DNA from: Candidula unifasciata
Taxonomy: Eukaryota; Mollusca; Gastropoda; Stylommatophora; Geomitridae
DNA length: 64,000 nucleotides
Assembly: GCA_905116865.2 (NCBI GenBank)
Contig: CAJHNH020000692.1
Span: 1 to 64,000 of the forward strand
Direction of reading: 5' to 3'
Shown: positions 11,856 through 24,545 of the stretch, in pieces
Numbering within the stretch: position 1 is the first letter of the stretch
How the letters are laid out: every line of letters starts with the position of its first letter
Made by a program: the position numbers and the translations under genes
The notes under the pieces: generated by a model
What the model was told of the DNA's origin: nothing
Databases searched by the model: none
Seen by the model: the letters and a program-made list of their open reading frames with translations, nothing else

Positions 11856-12074
11856 ATAGTGCAGGCTTTTGTCACAATGTTTTTACTGCATGATTTGTGT
11901 CAGTTTATGTGTAACTTTTTTTCCAGAGATATTATTGTAGTGGGGTTTCCATCTATGTTTACAATCTGATTACTGTCTTTAAAAAAAAAACAAAAACATG
12001 AATTTGTTGCTTCTGAGGGTACACACATCATAATAGTGAATCTCATTATTCTTTCAGAAAATTATATATGAGTT

Positions 12075-12240
12075 GTGGAGAACATTTCTATACATCATCA
12101 TCAGGGGCCTTGCCGACTAGCGTGGGCGATCATGCCTCTCCACAATCTGCAATCTCCTGCAGTATGTATCAGTCTGTCTGCCGACACATCTCCATGCCAT
12201 GCAACAAGTCTGTCAAGACATTTCTATACATGTACACATT
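12075..12240 (-). pseudogene. Non-LTR retrotransposon 3' end (family beta)
   Basis: On the - strand this encodes a decayed version of the C-terminus seen intact at 62940-63020 (HGGVSAHELIHAAGDRGLWR and following), preceded at the left by CATCATCATCA, the complement of the TGATGATGATG tail. Only the 3' end remains. Confidence 0.65.
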
Positions 12241-12639
12241 TTTTTTTTTTACATAAAAAAGCAAAGATGAGGAATCAGTAAACATAATGGAGCGGAGAAT
12301 TCGCGTTTTTCCCTTTGGCCTTAAAAAATTTCATACAGTGGCTCGGACTGTGACTCCAATTGCTGAAATGGCATGATGATGTCATAATGACTCAAAAAAA
12401 AAGCAGTGTTATTTGGGTGTTTTTTTCCCAGACCAAATAACACCCCCTCCCTCTTTATTTCCCTTACCTTTTACAAAAGTTGAGTACATTTAATCATAGC
12501 TGGTGCTTTTAAATGCTAGGCAGGTGCAAACAGAACCAATGCCATCACTAGGCTTGACAGAGACCACCCAAATCAGCAGTGCCAGTTAAGTGACTTTTTG
12601 GGAATGTGTCTGCCCTTGTCAGCTCCAGGGACCAATTAT

Positions 12640-12880
12640 AGGAGGGAAAAAAGAATAGACCACTGTTCCCCTAACAAGTATTTTTGTAAAGGTCTACTAA
12701 TTTGGAGTATTTCCTTCGAAGTGGGAGTGCATCCGCCTGTTAGTCTGCCTTTAAATGAGCCAGATCTGTAAAACGGGTGTGCACACAAAACTCAAGTTAA
12801 CAAACAAGACTGAAGTCCAAAAGTTGGGGAACAAATAGAACTTTCTGCCAGTTTATAGCTTGTAAATGCGAAGCAAAAAA
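12640..12880 (+). repeat. Short retroposon family R1
   Basis: R1 blocks AGTGCATCCGCCTG, GAGCCAGATCTGTAAAACGG and AACTTTCTGCCAGTTTATAG occur in order and end in AATGCGAAGC and an A-run. It is old, with several substitutions. Confidence 0.6.
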
Positions 12881-13054
12881 AAAAAAAACAGCTGATCCTT
12901 ATCAGAGTTGTTGGGTGATTTTTTGTTTTTTTTAAATTTTTGATATTTTCATGGAAATTCATGTGTTCTGACTGTTTTGTGAAGCATAATTAAGCACTAT
13001 AATGTGTATCCATTTGGTGAGTTGTGTAATATGTAAGAGTAGCAAATGTATTAA

Positions 13055-13060
13055 AATAAA
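13055..13060 (+). terminator. Candidate polyadenylation signal for ALDH18A1
   Basis: AATAAA inside ATTAAAATAAATCG, followed within 10-30 bp by TCTTGTTGGGTGCC and TTTTGTTATTTG. This is the first canonical signal on the + strand after the stop at 6486. Confidence 0.35.
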
Positions 13061-13824
13061 TCGTCCTCTTGTTGGGTGCCATTTTGTTATTTGAAGCCCC
13101 ACACTGACTTTTGCAGGGGACCATAAATATAGCCTAACTGCTGAAAAGGAATTTCTGGGACCTCTCCATGGGTGATCCTCATCCGCATGGTAGCACTTTG
13201 TGTCACCGGGTGTTTGTTACTTGTGTGATGTCCCGGTGAAGTACAACAAGAGAAAGATATGTAGTACAATCATCCTGTGTTTATGTGAACAAAAACATGA
13301 TCAGACCTGTGTGTGAGCCCTCATTGTGCTGTGGTTACCAGTTTTTCCAAAATGCCTTAAACAGTATTTAGATATACTATTAATTTTTGATCATTTGTAT
13401 GTCAGGGAGAGGGAGAGAGAGAGGGGGGGGGGGGGGGGGGGGGGAGAGAGAGAGAGAGAGAGAGAGAAAGAAATGAGTGTATTTGTGACATGCTAAAGGT
13501 TTGTGTAAAATGTTAATGTGTCTCAAAATATCTGGACATGAAAATATAGAAACTTGACTGCTTTAGGTAATTTTTTTCTCCTATTTAGATGATAAGGTAA
13601 ATAGTGCACATACATACCTTCTAAAACATTGATCAACAGCACTGCCAGGATAAGAATCTTTCTTGTGTGGGGACAAATATTCCAAAAGTTCAGGAACCAA
13701 GTGAATAAAAGTAACTGATACAGAGTGCTTCCATGATTATTACATGAGATATGAGATGATTATGTATTATGCTGATAGTTAACATTATACTTCATAAAAC
13801 AGACATTCATTTATATTAGGTGAA

Positions 13825-14215
13825 TGTTGAATTAAGAATCAACATAACAGCACTCGGGACACTCCCAAAAGTGCTCAGTCCCTATCTTCAGCAGCAAGCG
13901 AAGAGTTCCAATTCCGATGGTGCCGGTAACCGTCTGATTTTATATCTGTCTCATCCTTCCCCTGAATGTCCAGCGTCGGCCAGATCCCCTGTAACTCCTC
14001 ACAGCGCCATTCTCCTTAGACCGTAATGATCTATCTGCTCCTCCGCACTGTTTCACTCGCTCCTAAAGTGCCCTTACAATATCTAACTTGTCCTACATCA
14101 ATTCACCACCAAGTGGTGCAGAGCCAAGCATTCTGTCTGTCTGCTCATTGCACAATACACCGGCATCACCTGGAGGAAATATCCAAAGGATGCTAACTAC
14201 CTGGGACCTTGTAGT
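13825..14215 (-). pseudogene. LINE RNase H fragment
   Basis: The - strand retains the end of an RNase H domain reading approximately GDAGVLCNEQTDRMLGSAPL, where related copies suggest an ancestral GHAGVVGNEQADRLAG. The element's 3' coding end, recognisable in other copies as ECPECCDISS, follows. Frames are broken; it is a relic of an RNase H-bearing (I-like) non-LTR element. Confidence 0.65.
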
Positions 14216-14704
14216 AGGTGAAATGGACAGACAGAGAAAAAGGTTCAAGTAAAAGGTAGACTTCTCTTTGTTTAAAGAATAGTTTCATCAAATGTGTACA
14301 AGAAAATAGGTAAGAAACTGTAGCCTGTATTGCCTTAACTAACTAACTATCCATGTTGATTTTGTCTGATATTTTGGCTGTCACCATGAAGGTTGCAATT
14401 GATACAGCATTATATTTTGCATTCTGATCTTGCCTCACCTGAGGTCCTCAGTGATTTTTGTTTTACAGTGTCCTTGTATCTTGTCTCTGGGAGTCTCGGG
14501 GGAAACAATTTTCAAAGTATGAAGTTCTGGGTAGTCAAATAAGGATGTAATTGGTTCCATAATCGTGTGAGTCAGATGGGATAAAACCAGTGCAATGAAG
14601 TTGAAACCCATCTTTAAAAAAAAAATATCTGAAGATGATGCTTCACTGCTGGATATATTTGGGATCACTTTTCCTACCTAAAATATTTTGCCACAGCCCT
14701 GTCT

Positions 14705-15240
14705 GCATTTTCTGAGAATGTACAAGGGAAAGTCAAAAAGTCAGTCACAAATGGTTGTATTTAAAAAAAAAAACCAAGTTGAATATGGTTTATTTTTACA
14801 CACACACAGTCTATTTTTAAACATAATTTCCACCAACATTGATGCACTTGTCCCATTGTTTTATCAGTCCTCCCAAACCCTCTGCACAGAACCAAGTGCT
14901 CTGCTTTCTAAACCACATTTTCACTTTAGTCACTATGTGCGTGATTCACAAAATGTCTCCCGCCAAGATGGGTTTTCAGTGGACTAAAAAAGGTGGAAAT
15001 CGCTTGGAGCTAAGTCAGGGCTGTAAGGTGGATGTTCCAGAAAAACATTGTTCTTTGATAGTACACTCCGTAAGTGCAGTCGTGATTTTGTTTCTGTGTT
15101 GCAGATGTGCAGGCACCACCTAATGAAGGGAGACATTAGGGTCAATGTTGCGGTCTCCTAATGACACTTTTGGAAACTACCAACTACATTTTCCTGCCAT
15201 CTCATAACCATCTGTGGCTTACTTATTGACTTCACTTTGT
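14705..15240 (-). pseudogene. Mariner-family transposase relic
   Basis: The - strand near 15000-15040 reads HPPYSPDLAPSDFH, the signature block of mariner transposases that contains the last aspartate of the D,D34D triad. Further downstream (near 14840) it reads WDKCINVGGNYV, the usual C-terminal block. The frame is interrupted by stops and the upstream two thirds are missing, so it is inactive. The left end, about 14717 (AAGGGAAAGTCAAAAAGTCA), looks like a mariner terminal sequence. Confidence 0.8.
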
Positions 15241-15481
15241 ACATCTCCCTAACAGATACTTGCTTTAGCCACAATGTTTACATTCCATTTGTTACATTGT
15301 GAAGCTCGCTTCTACTTTTTGTTTGGTTTGATATATTTTCATATTTCTGTAGTTTCACCGCAGTTCACTAATTTCACCTACCTCATATGTCCCACCCTTC
15401 TAGAACTGCTACTATCTGTCTGTGTCCGTCACACTCATCTGTATATGTCAGTTAAATAAATTTTGTGTATTCCTGTCTGTA

Positions 15482-15737
15482 AGTAAAGTAAAGGTCCCTT
15501 TTCCAGGCGTTTAGGGCTAGACCTATATTTTTATAGACCAATCGGCACAAGATGGATTATGTGGTCAGCATCACGCCAGCCGCCTTTACTTCCTGGGACT
15601 GCACCTGGTACCCACTCAAGGTTGGGTCGACCTGGGAGTCATGGTCAATTTTTAAAAAGTCCAGCTCCACCGGGGAGCGAACTAACGACCTTCCGATCCG
15701 CACGGGAGCGTCTAGCCGCTTTGCCACAGCGACTCCC
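15482..15737 (-). mobile_element. tRNA-headed SINE family R2, full copy
   Basis: Flanked by the perfect 13-bp direct repeat ATTCCTGTCTGTA at 15469-15481 and 15738-15750. In - orientation the head reads GCTGTGGCAAAGCGGCTAGA (A-box-like), with GTTCGCTCCC as a B-box-like block about 40 bp later. The 3' tail is a short CTTTACTTTACTT repeat. This is the cleanest copy of the family in the window and defines its boundaries. Confidence 0.85.
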
Positions 15738-16388
15738 ATTCCTGTCTGTATGTTTCATAATCATGCATCTGTTGATTTATGTGATGTGCTGATGAAGACT
15801 CTCTAGCACAACGTTCATTTTCCGTTTGTGTTTTTGGTACATTGTGAAGCTCGCTGGTATTATCTCTGTTTTGGTTTCATCTTTTCATGATAAGAAAGAT
15901 ATTGACAAACTCTGCAAACATTACCCTTAGATAAAGTGTGCTTATGCATTTGCTGCATGGTGAGGTCAGTAAACTGGGTGAAACATAGTTATAAAGGTTA
16001 TATAGGGTTGTCAGGTTGAAGCGCCCCCTGGTCAGCAGATCAATGTTTCACATGAACAATAGTTATCTCACAAAGAGAACTGGCAACCCACATCAGAAGT
16101 GGAGGATCCAGATTCCCTGGGTATGTCGTGAGAAGAGGAAACCAGAGTAATTACACACCGAGTCGACTGGAAGGGAGGAGAGACCTGGAGAGAGTATTTA
16201 CTACATCTGGTATCGTGAAGTGGAGGGCGTGGAGACATTGTCTGCCACACAGCATGAACTCATTTAAAAGGTTAGAAAAAAGATATGTTAGTGTACTTGT
16301 ATTTTGACAAGCATGTGCAATGTTCAGTAGCAAACCGTAATGCCTACAATGTTTCATATTCCTCTGTAAATTAGAATAGGAGCTGTAC

Positions 16389-16586
16389 CAGTAAAAGTTT
16401 GACTATGAAAGTTCTACTGTTAATACAAAATTGCATAAGGCGAACATTTGGTTAACATGAAGAAAAGGTTAGTCCCAGCAGCAATGTATTATTCTATATA
16501 CGTCTATTAGTCCCCACTTAGCACACGTTTTTTTGTTTACTCTGGATTTTTCTGTCCTTAGAATTCGTATTAGCGAGGTTTTACTG
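16389..16586. mobile_element. Small pogo-type MITE
   Basis: Ends are CAGTAAAAGTTTGACTATGA at the left and the complement of CAGTAAAACCTCGCTAATAC at the right, with TA beside the right end. There is no coding capacity. It resembles the 127-bp element at 27646-27772. Confidence 0.55.
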
Positions 16587-16894
16587 TAACAATTTGCAGA
16601 GTACTGTTTCTTTAAGTATTTGGATGCATTTTGGAAATGTGTATCAATATGAAAAAATATTTTACAAATACCTTATTGTTCTTGTACGTGACAAGTTATA
16701 AAAGGCACATGGAGGCCGCCATAGTGGAAATAAATATTTGGAACATATTTTTTGTTACATATTAATCTCTTCTTCCATTGTAGTCAATGCATGTCAGTTA
16801 TGTTGCAGCTGTTTCAGGTTTATGTAATTTCCATAATTGTGATCCTTATGTGACCGTCTACCAGCTTAAGGTTGTAGGTTCAAATGCCCTCATT

Positions 16895-17190
16895 TTCTGT
16901 GTGGCTTCAGGGGCTCTATTTTAGAAAACAAAGAACAGACCCATTGATTGCACCCCCCCTCCCTCCTGTCCACCAAACAAGCATGTTGTGTAGGAGGAAA
17001 CTTAGATGTTTCCTTCAAAGTAGACTTCATCTGCCTGAGAGGCAAGGAACCAACAATCTGCATATAAAAAAAAGCCAGATCTGCAAAACATTTGTGAGGG
17101 CATGACTCAAGTTCTGGATCAAGACCAGTGTCCGGGAGTGGACAGACAACCAGACCGCTGCAGTTTTTAAGCCGGTGAATGCTAAAAAGG
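16895..17190 (+). repeat. Short retroposon family R1
   Basis: R1 blocks CTGTGTGGCTTCAGGGG, GAGAGGCAAGGAACCAACAA and AAGCCAGATCTGCAAAACAT are in order, ending near GCCGGTGAATGCTAAAAAGG. Confidence 0.7.
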
Positions 17191-17543
17191 AACAGAAAAT
17201 CTCCCTTTAATGACTGTATCACCAATTAATCAGTGTAGTCAACAAAACAATAGACCTAACTCCTCATTCTCTGCATGTTTGTTGCTATAGTCCATAAGGA
17301 AAGCATAGAACACTTTCTCCTAGCACACGTTGCCAGAAGTGAGAACTTCAATTGCAAAACTCAACCAATTATGATTTAGTCTATAAAAGGCCCATGCTCT
17401 ACTGGGAGATATAAGGCAAAAGCTTACCCCAATATGCCACCCAAAATATGCTTACATACCCACACAAATATTGCAAGGAAGAAAGTTAGGAATCCTTTCC
17501 AAAAGAAAAAAAATATATTTCATATTTAAAGCTTCAGCTATTC

Positions 17544-18899
17544 TTCTTCTTCTTCTTCTTCTTCTTCTTCACCGGCTGTGAATTCCGGCGGTAAGTCGCG
17601 GTTGTTCGTCCAAATGGACTTTTGGCTTTTACCTTGACCTGAGTTTTGCGTGTACATCCGTTTTACTGGCTTATTTGTTTGCAGTTCTCGTTCCCTGCCT
17701 CTCCGGCAGATGTACTCCGACTTCGAGGGAAGACGTCAAGCCTATTTCTAGGTTGACTGTGGCCATTGTTTTGTGTGGGTCGAGATGTTGCCTCATTTGT
17801 GTGGTGTCCTCTTTGACCTTTAACAGGTGTGGCCCCAGGAATGTCGTCCTTAAGGCAGCCCTAGGTAGAATTTTCAGCTCTCAAGGGAAGGCAGGGGCAG
17901 ATCATGGGCATTCCCCGCCATCCAAGGAGGCTTCCATAAATGCAGAGCCGACACATGATGCTCTGGTTCTGGGCTCACCCAAGGAATCGTCACGTCCTGC
18001 CCATGACTGCTTAACCTCACAACCATGTATTGAGCTTCCCGTGCTACAAGGCTGCGCTCTCCGGAGATCAGCGGGGAGCAGCCCGCAGGTCCAGGACTTT
18101 TCTGGCCATACAAATAGGTACATTCTTTTTCATCGTACGTTAGACACCTTTAACGTTGTTTCAGCTGTGCCCTTAGCACGACAGAATGGGGAAGCAAAAT
18201 GCGTCAGGCGTGGCTTCACCTGTTTGGTCCCAACACTCGGGCGAGTAGGACCAGTGGATACGGACATTTAGACTTTTTCCTAATCGGTATGTATTATGAT
18301 CGTCGGACTTTGATCTTGCATGTGTGCCGTGGGGTATAACTTTGTCGGACATTATTTCCTAGCCAGCATATGAAAAGTTTCTGCCGTGGTTTACCTCAGC
18401 GCGGTGACGACGACACTGAAGATTGACAGAGGATGTACGTAGGTAGGATCTTGCTGCGAGAAGTCGCCCAAACAAAAGAGATGTTACTCGTCTTGGCTGC
18501 GGGTAAATCTCTCAGTCAGGGTTGAGTCTCAGCAGCACAGTTTTCCATTCGCTCCAGAATTTTAACCGAGTTTGTCATTTTATGGTACATTTAGCAAGCA
18601 ATCCTTGAGTTTTGTTAGACTTTTCACCCATGCGTTTGGGGGCGGGCTGGTGAGAGCCAGAAAGGACACTACACCTCTAGGGGCCGCCAGCTCCGAGATC
18701 CCCTGCCAACTCTGTTAATGCTCATTTGAGACATTATCCGTGGCGCACGGCGGGGATGTGCAGCAGGAGTCTTGCATGAGGTTCCGTAAAACCAGAACAG
18801 TGAAGGACTGGCGCCCGAGTGGGGTACGGAATATCTCCTTATACACATCACATCAGACTTAACTTTGCCTCATGCCTGTGACCGAAATCACCGCGCCAC
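17544..18899 (-). mobile_element. Long SINE-like retroposon, copy B
   Basis: 1356 bp, flanked by the perfect 13-bp direct repeat GCTTCAGCTATTC at 17531-17543 and 18900-18912. The tail is (CTT)n at the left, so the element lies on the - strand. It is homologous to copies A and C, but has one instead of three copies of the internal ACCTCAGCGCGG block and is more diverged in the middle. It encodes no reverse transcriptase. An antisense open frame at 17675-18271 is also open in copy C, but not in copy A. Confidence 0.85.
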
Positions 18900-18912
18900 G
18901 CTTCAGCTATTC

Positions 18913-19470
18913 AATTCCAAGCAGTGTTGAGTGAAGTTGATTTAAGAACTGACATCACAGAACTCAGGGCATTCTCATAAGCACTACATCCCTATCTTCA
19001 GCAGAGTTCCAATATCAATGGGGGCCAGTAGCAGTCTGATTATACATCCGTCTTGCCTTTTTCCTCTGAGCGTCGAGGATCGGCCAGATCTCCTTGTCAC
19101 TCCTCGCTGCATCCCTCTCACCAGAATGGGATGATTCATTGGCGCCTCCAAATTGTACACATGCTCCCTTAAAGCCTAAATCATGTCTGCTTTATCATGA
19201 TCAATATTTCTCTAAGTTGTGCACAGCCAGCCAGTCTGTCTGTTCATTTCCCAACACACCAGCATTTCCTGGAGATAAGACAATGACCATGACCCCTGAA
19301 GTGAATCATGCCTGTTCTCACCTTCCTCAGCATGCTTTCTGAGTCAGTTACAATCAAGATGTGTGTGTGTGTGTGTGTGTGCATTGCATTCTCTAGCCAA
19401 AGGAAAGCTGCAACGACTGCCTCCACCTCTATTCTTAAGCTGGATTTTTGTGGTATCATATGCTAGGCTC
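18913..19470 (-). pseudogene. LINE RNase H fragment
   Basis: The - strand shows the core of an RNase H domain: LRIEVEAVVAAFLWLENAMH (with its conserved E), then LIVTDSESMLRKVRTGM (with the conserved D of TDS). A (TG)n run is inserted near 19362. The right flank of retroposon B joins its 3' end. Broken frames show it is a relic. Confidence 0.65.
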
Positions 19471-19474
19471 TCCT

Positions 19475-22400
19475 GCACCAAATTTCAACCATAGCTTCTG
19501 CTAAGAACTACCTGGGGGAAAAAGGGGGGGGGGGGGGGGTGAGTGTGGGTTTGTGTTAGTTGGTGAGTATTACACACTCTAAACACCCCTATAATATGGA
19601 TTTTTCCAGTCTCGGATTCCCTGAGATGGGGTAAACTAAATGAACTCAAAGCTATTTTATAGAAATTCTGGATACTGATCAAAGACATGTCATCCAAAAC
19701 CCACAAAAGTCAAGAAAACCTGCTTTCTCAGGGCAACAGGACTAAAGAGTTAAACGGCTCATTTAACAAAAAAGCCTTGCATTGCTTCTCTATGCCAAGT
19801 TTACAAAATGTCAAACTGAATTTCAGTAGTACTGGTTTTACAGTTAACAAGACCGAACCACACACTAAAGTAAGACATGCCATTGGCAAAAATATTTATT
19901 ACACAACGATTTGGGGGGGGTAAGAAGGTATTTCTGTTTCTACTATTGGTAATTATACTCGGTGAAAAAAAATTATACTTCACTATTGTGTCATACTTCT
20001 AAACAAATTTATACTTTATGTTTTATGTTTAAACATGCACACACAGACACTCACCAGTTAACAAGAACATTGAAACAAAACAGAACAGTGATAATGTTGT
20101 ATAAATAAATGTCACCATGAACTAACAAATAAATCTCCAAACAAGTGGGAGAGGTTAGATGTAGTGATACTCTACATTTGAAAATACCTATAATACAGGT
20201 ATTCATTTACACCACACACAAAAACTATCCAGGGCTTGTTTAGGTGACTATACAAAATAAACTAGATGTTTTAGTACAATTATGTGTACACTGCTAGAGG
20301 CAATGGCATTTATGTCCTGCTATAGAACTTGATTGATTCTTGGTGTCATGGATAAATTCTTTTGATGACAATCCTCATTTTCTCTGTCTGTTCAGGATAA
20401 AATCTCTAACTCTGTTCTACCATGAATCTTTCAATTTACCATTATGTTCTTCAATAAATCTCTTTTTAAATCACACAGAACAATAAGTATTTTGTTTTAG
20501 CTGCACACAGTTTTATACTTTCTTTAGCTGTTTCTAGGCAAACATTGTTGGTTATTTTGGCTGCCTAAACTGTTTGCAATGTGCATAAAGCACTTCACAG
20601 CCTCCAGGCATTTTATAATTTGTTCATTTTCCACGCTTCACTGCCAAGGATAGCAGAGGTAAATGCCAAAATAAATTATTCTGAGTTCCTTTAGAGTAAC
20701 ACAAGAACCTAGACTTTAGCAGCTTGAAGATACCATCACAAGAACCATTTTTCTGTGAAATTCTGATTAGGGTGTTCACGGCAGGTTGCATACAAGTCAA
20801 CTTATTTTGCACAACAAAGTGGATGGAAAAACTCAGTTTCAATGCCCATAGGTCTTAGACTATGCTAATAAATTATATCTGAAAATGACACTCAGCAAGT
20901 TTTTTTTTTTTTTCAATAAGTATGAAATCAGACATTTATCCACTTTCAACAGATAATATCATTCTCACAAAATGTGGTTTCCTAATGCTTTTTGAATAAT
21001 CAACACTTATAAATGTAGCAACAAAAATCTGGTCGACAGACTGCAGCAAGTGATGCTAATAGCTCTGTCATGATTAAACAAAATGTGGCCAACCAATCAC
21101 AAGGTATGTGAAACCTATAAACCAGTCATCATTTCTCACACAACCTGGCATAAAGGCACATGGTAAATGTGTTTTTGTTTCCCAAATGACAATGTTATTC
21201 TAACTCAGCTAGTTTCAGTAAATTTTTAGAAAATCATTACAACCAAATAAAAAAACAACACAGAAACAGTGTAATTTCACAAATCCTGTTAAAATCATGA
21301 AGTGGAAAATATGGTTTTTACAAAAGTAATTACAACTCATTATGTATAATTTAGTATATGTAAAGTTACAAGTGGGAATATTTTTTTTACATAAACACCA
21401 CAACACTATTACAATTCTAAGAGAAAACAAATGCACACACAAATTTGAAAAGACTGGTGATCAAATTTTAAAAAGATAACGGCTCAAAAACACAAACAAA
21501 ACCTCACACATTTGTTTCCACATCTACCACTCGGCGTACAGATCTCACACTTTTCTTCAGATAGCTCAGTTAATGCCTGTCTATTCTTGTGTAGCTTGTT
21601 TAAGACCTTGTCTCTTATCTCCATATTCTTTTTTTATAGAAGAATTCTTGGTTTATGGCCTGCAGCTTGCTCAGAAACTTTCTTTTTTGATTTCAGATCT
21701 TCACTTATGTGTCACTGGTTGTTATCATCTGTACACCCTTTAACTCACTCGGTATCAAGTAGTTCACCATGTGTTTACTAGTTTTCAACTGATTGATAAA
21801 CTTTCCTGAACTCTTTGTGACAACCAGCTGTTACACTCACCCAAACAGCCCAAATTCTTACTGTCTCATTTGTCCCCAATGCAATTCTTTTAATACTTCG
21901 GACTAAAACTTTGACTACTAAAAGTAATAATTTCTTAGCAAGAGTTTTAAAAAAGGCAACAAATCTATTATTCAGTGCCATGTTCTCTATTATATCTACT
22001 TCAATAATTTACAGACAGCACTAGACATGCAGCCGTAAATCCTGAAGCTCAAAGATCCCACTGCCTACACGACAAAAGTGGTATAATAAACGCAGTAATT
22101 GGCAGCTGAATTTACTTCTAGGCCATGGCACATGAGACAGGCATGGCCTTACTCTTCATCTGTATCTAAATAAATGAATCAACAGCTGACATCATTACAC
22201 CTGGGACATTCCCATACATGCTTCCCTCCCCTTCCTCAGCAGCCAACAAAGAATTCCCACAGTGATGGCGCCAGTAGCAACAATTTCCGTTATCTTCTTG
22301 CACTAACCATCATCACCACCACCACAACATCATTAACAATACTGGAAGGAAAAAGGAATAAACAACAAATAAACATACATCAAGATTTTTTTTTATTATC

Positions 22401-23138
22401 AACAAAGATTAAAATTTGTATGTGAAGACAAAGTTATATAAATTAACAAAAGCTATGCCTATCTTCAAAGTATTGTTACCACATTCACGATGAAATATCT
22501 GCAAATGTTAAGTAAGAATTTCAAGCTCAGAAATATTTTCTTAAGTAAATATAGCTAAGATTATTACCATTAAGATGTGAAGTTTTACACTGAAAGCATT
22601 CTAGAACTTCTGACCAAAATGGCAAAAAAACGTCTGATCACTGACACTCTGAAATGTTATTTGTTTCCAGCCAGGTTTCGCTGAGGCAAATTCAACAAAT
22701 CTTTGGAGCCAAAAGTACTGGACCCCTAGCCACTGAGCTGAGTGCCTTGTACGACATTACACTGTGCATTTAATTTTGAATGTTTGTTTATTCTGTTGTG
22801 CCTGTGGCATGTTGGTGACTGCACTAAAATGGTGGGTGGCCAACTATGTTAAAAAATCCATGTTCTTTTGCGGGTCCAATGCCCGCTTTTGTGATTTACC
22901 ATCTGCACCAACAGTGAGCTGCAATTCTGATGTGGAATCATTAGTGTTTGCATATTTGACAGCTGCCTTATGCATTTTTACTTTGTATTTTGCAAGCTTC
23001 CTGATTTTACAAGTGTTTAGTTTTTAAACGAGACAGTGAAGGACATTTTGTGCAACATCCACAGGCACAGAAACTAAGCATTTGTGGGGTGACCTGACTT
23101 GTAGTGATGTTGGAACCTCAAATAACACCTAACATTCT
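19475..23138. other. Intergenic, no gene found
   Basis: AT-rich sequence without a recognisable exon. It contains a poly(G) tract near 19525-19540, a short RNase H-LINE tail fragment near 22170-22300, and a tRNA-like SINE head in - orientation near 22690-22755 (complement of GGCACTCAGCTCAGTGGCTA). Everything else looks like unique, decayed sequence. Confidence 0.5.
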
Positions 23139-23152
23139 GGGCCATGGCATAT

Positions 23153-23430
23153 CTTCTTCTTCGCGTTCACCAGCTGTACACTCTGGCAGAAAGTTCTGGT
23201 TGCTCGTCCAATACTGAACTGCAGTCCTCCTCCAGAACCTGAGTGCTGTGTGTGCATCAGTTTTACAGATCTCATTCTCTTGAATACAGACTGTTGGTTC
23301 CTTGCCTCTCCGGCAGATGCACTCCGACTTCAAAGGAAGCTCGCCAATTAGTCGACTCTTACGACATGCTTTTAGGGAGGCAGTGAGTCTATTCTTGTTT
23401 TTCCCACAATGGGGCCCTGGAACCCACACG
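23153..23430 (-). repeat. Short retroposon family R1, full copy
   Basis: Flanked by the 14-bp direct repeat GGGCCATGGCATAT at 23139-23152 and 23431-23444. The left end is CTTCTTCTTCGCGTTCACCA (the tail, - orientation) and the right end is GGAACCCACACG. A good boundary-defining copy. Confidence 0.8.
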
Positions 23431-24199
23431 GGGCCATGGCATATGAAACAGGCATGGCCACATTCTTCTTCTCTGCATTTCTTTCCTAAAAACTCAAACT
23501 GTACAGGTCATTTTCCAAACTAAAGCCCCCCCCCCCCCCCCCCCCCACCGACGTACTAGTCAAAAACACTAAACTCGGATTTTTGGTCTTGGAGGCAAGT
23601 GAACTGACGTCCACTAGGCCACTGAGGCTGCACTTAATAAGTATATGACATTAAAATCAACAAACATTATTTCATGCAACACAGACAACGCATTCTCTTT
23701 CAGTTACACCAAAGAAACCTGGCAAATTACAAGAAAATGTGCAAATTAACAGAAGACACACAAAAACAACCCACTTGTACTTTAAAGACAAATATTTATC
23801 AGAGACATTTGTTAAATACTTTGCAAAAAGCAAGAAAGAACAATTCCCTGTTGAAAATGTCACATTAAGAAATATATTCAACAACAAAAAAAGAATGAAG
23901 TACTACAATACAGTAAATCTTTAATTTAGTAGAGTAAAGAAGAGATGTTAATTAATTTTATGTTAAATTTAATTTAACAAAGGAGCAAATTTTTTAACTG
24001 TTTAAAAACCAAATTTAAATAGTCTAAAAAGCTTGCATCCAAAACTTTTACAATAAAATTAGATTATAATAATGAAATGTAGTGATTGAAAAGTTCTTTA
24101 AAAGCAATGTTACAATTCAGACTGCAAAAACACTATACAAACTTTATGACCACTTAAGGCAGACAGACTGAAACAAAGCATATGAACTGTAAATAACCC

Positions 24200-24545
24200 A
24201 ATCATCATCAAGGTCTTGCCGACTGGAGTGGAAGATACTGCCTCTCCACAACCTTTGATCTCCACCAGCATGTAGCAGTTGAGGTGCTTATCCCCCTTTC
24301 ATACCGTGACAAAAGAATGTAATAAATCTTCTCGCATTGTCTTCCTCTATCTTTTTTCTCCATTAATTCTTTTCAGTGGTGGCATGTGCTAGCTTTCCTC
24401 TTCTTATAACATGGTCAGTCTGATTTTGTGATAAGTTGTCTTCAAGCCCTGACCTTTTTTAAAACATCTGCATTACTCATTTCGGCAGTCCAAGTTATTT
24501 TAAGCATTCTTGTGTAAAGCTATGTCTCTGAGGCCTCAAGAAAAC
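24200..24545 (-). pseudogene. Non-LTR retrotransposon 3' end (family beta)
   Basis: The - strand gives a decayed LEASET.LYTRMLKITWTAEM stretch, matching the intact LEASEMWFYRRMLRIPWTAK at about 62670-62730, and the antisense of the family's 3' end at 24206-24290 next to ATCATCATCA. Confidence 0.65.

Larger units (their letters stand above)
6487..13085 (+). other. ALDH18A1: Candidate long 3' UTR of ALDH18A1
   Basis: After the stop codon the first canonical + strand AATAAA that I find is at 13055-13060, followed by T/GT-rich sequence. If that signal is used, the whole minisatellite, an R1 retroposon and an antisense LINE tail would be in the messenger. A weaker AATATA at about 6511 could end the transcript before the array. 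Which one is used cannot be decided from the sequence. Confidence 0.35.

Noticed and set aside
22764..23027. Possible small membrane protein gene
   Set aside because: It is an AT-rich frame with hydrophobic residues but no splice context and no similarity that I recognise; it follows directly on a SINE head.
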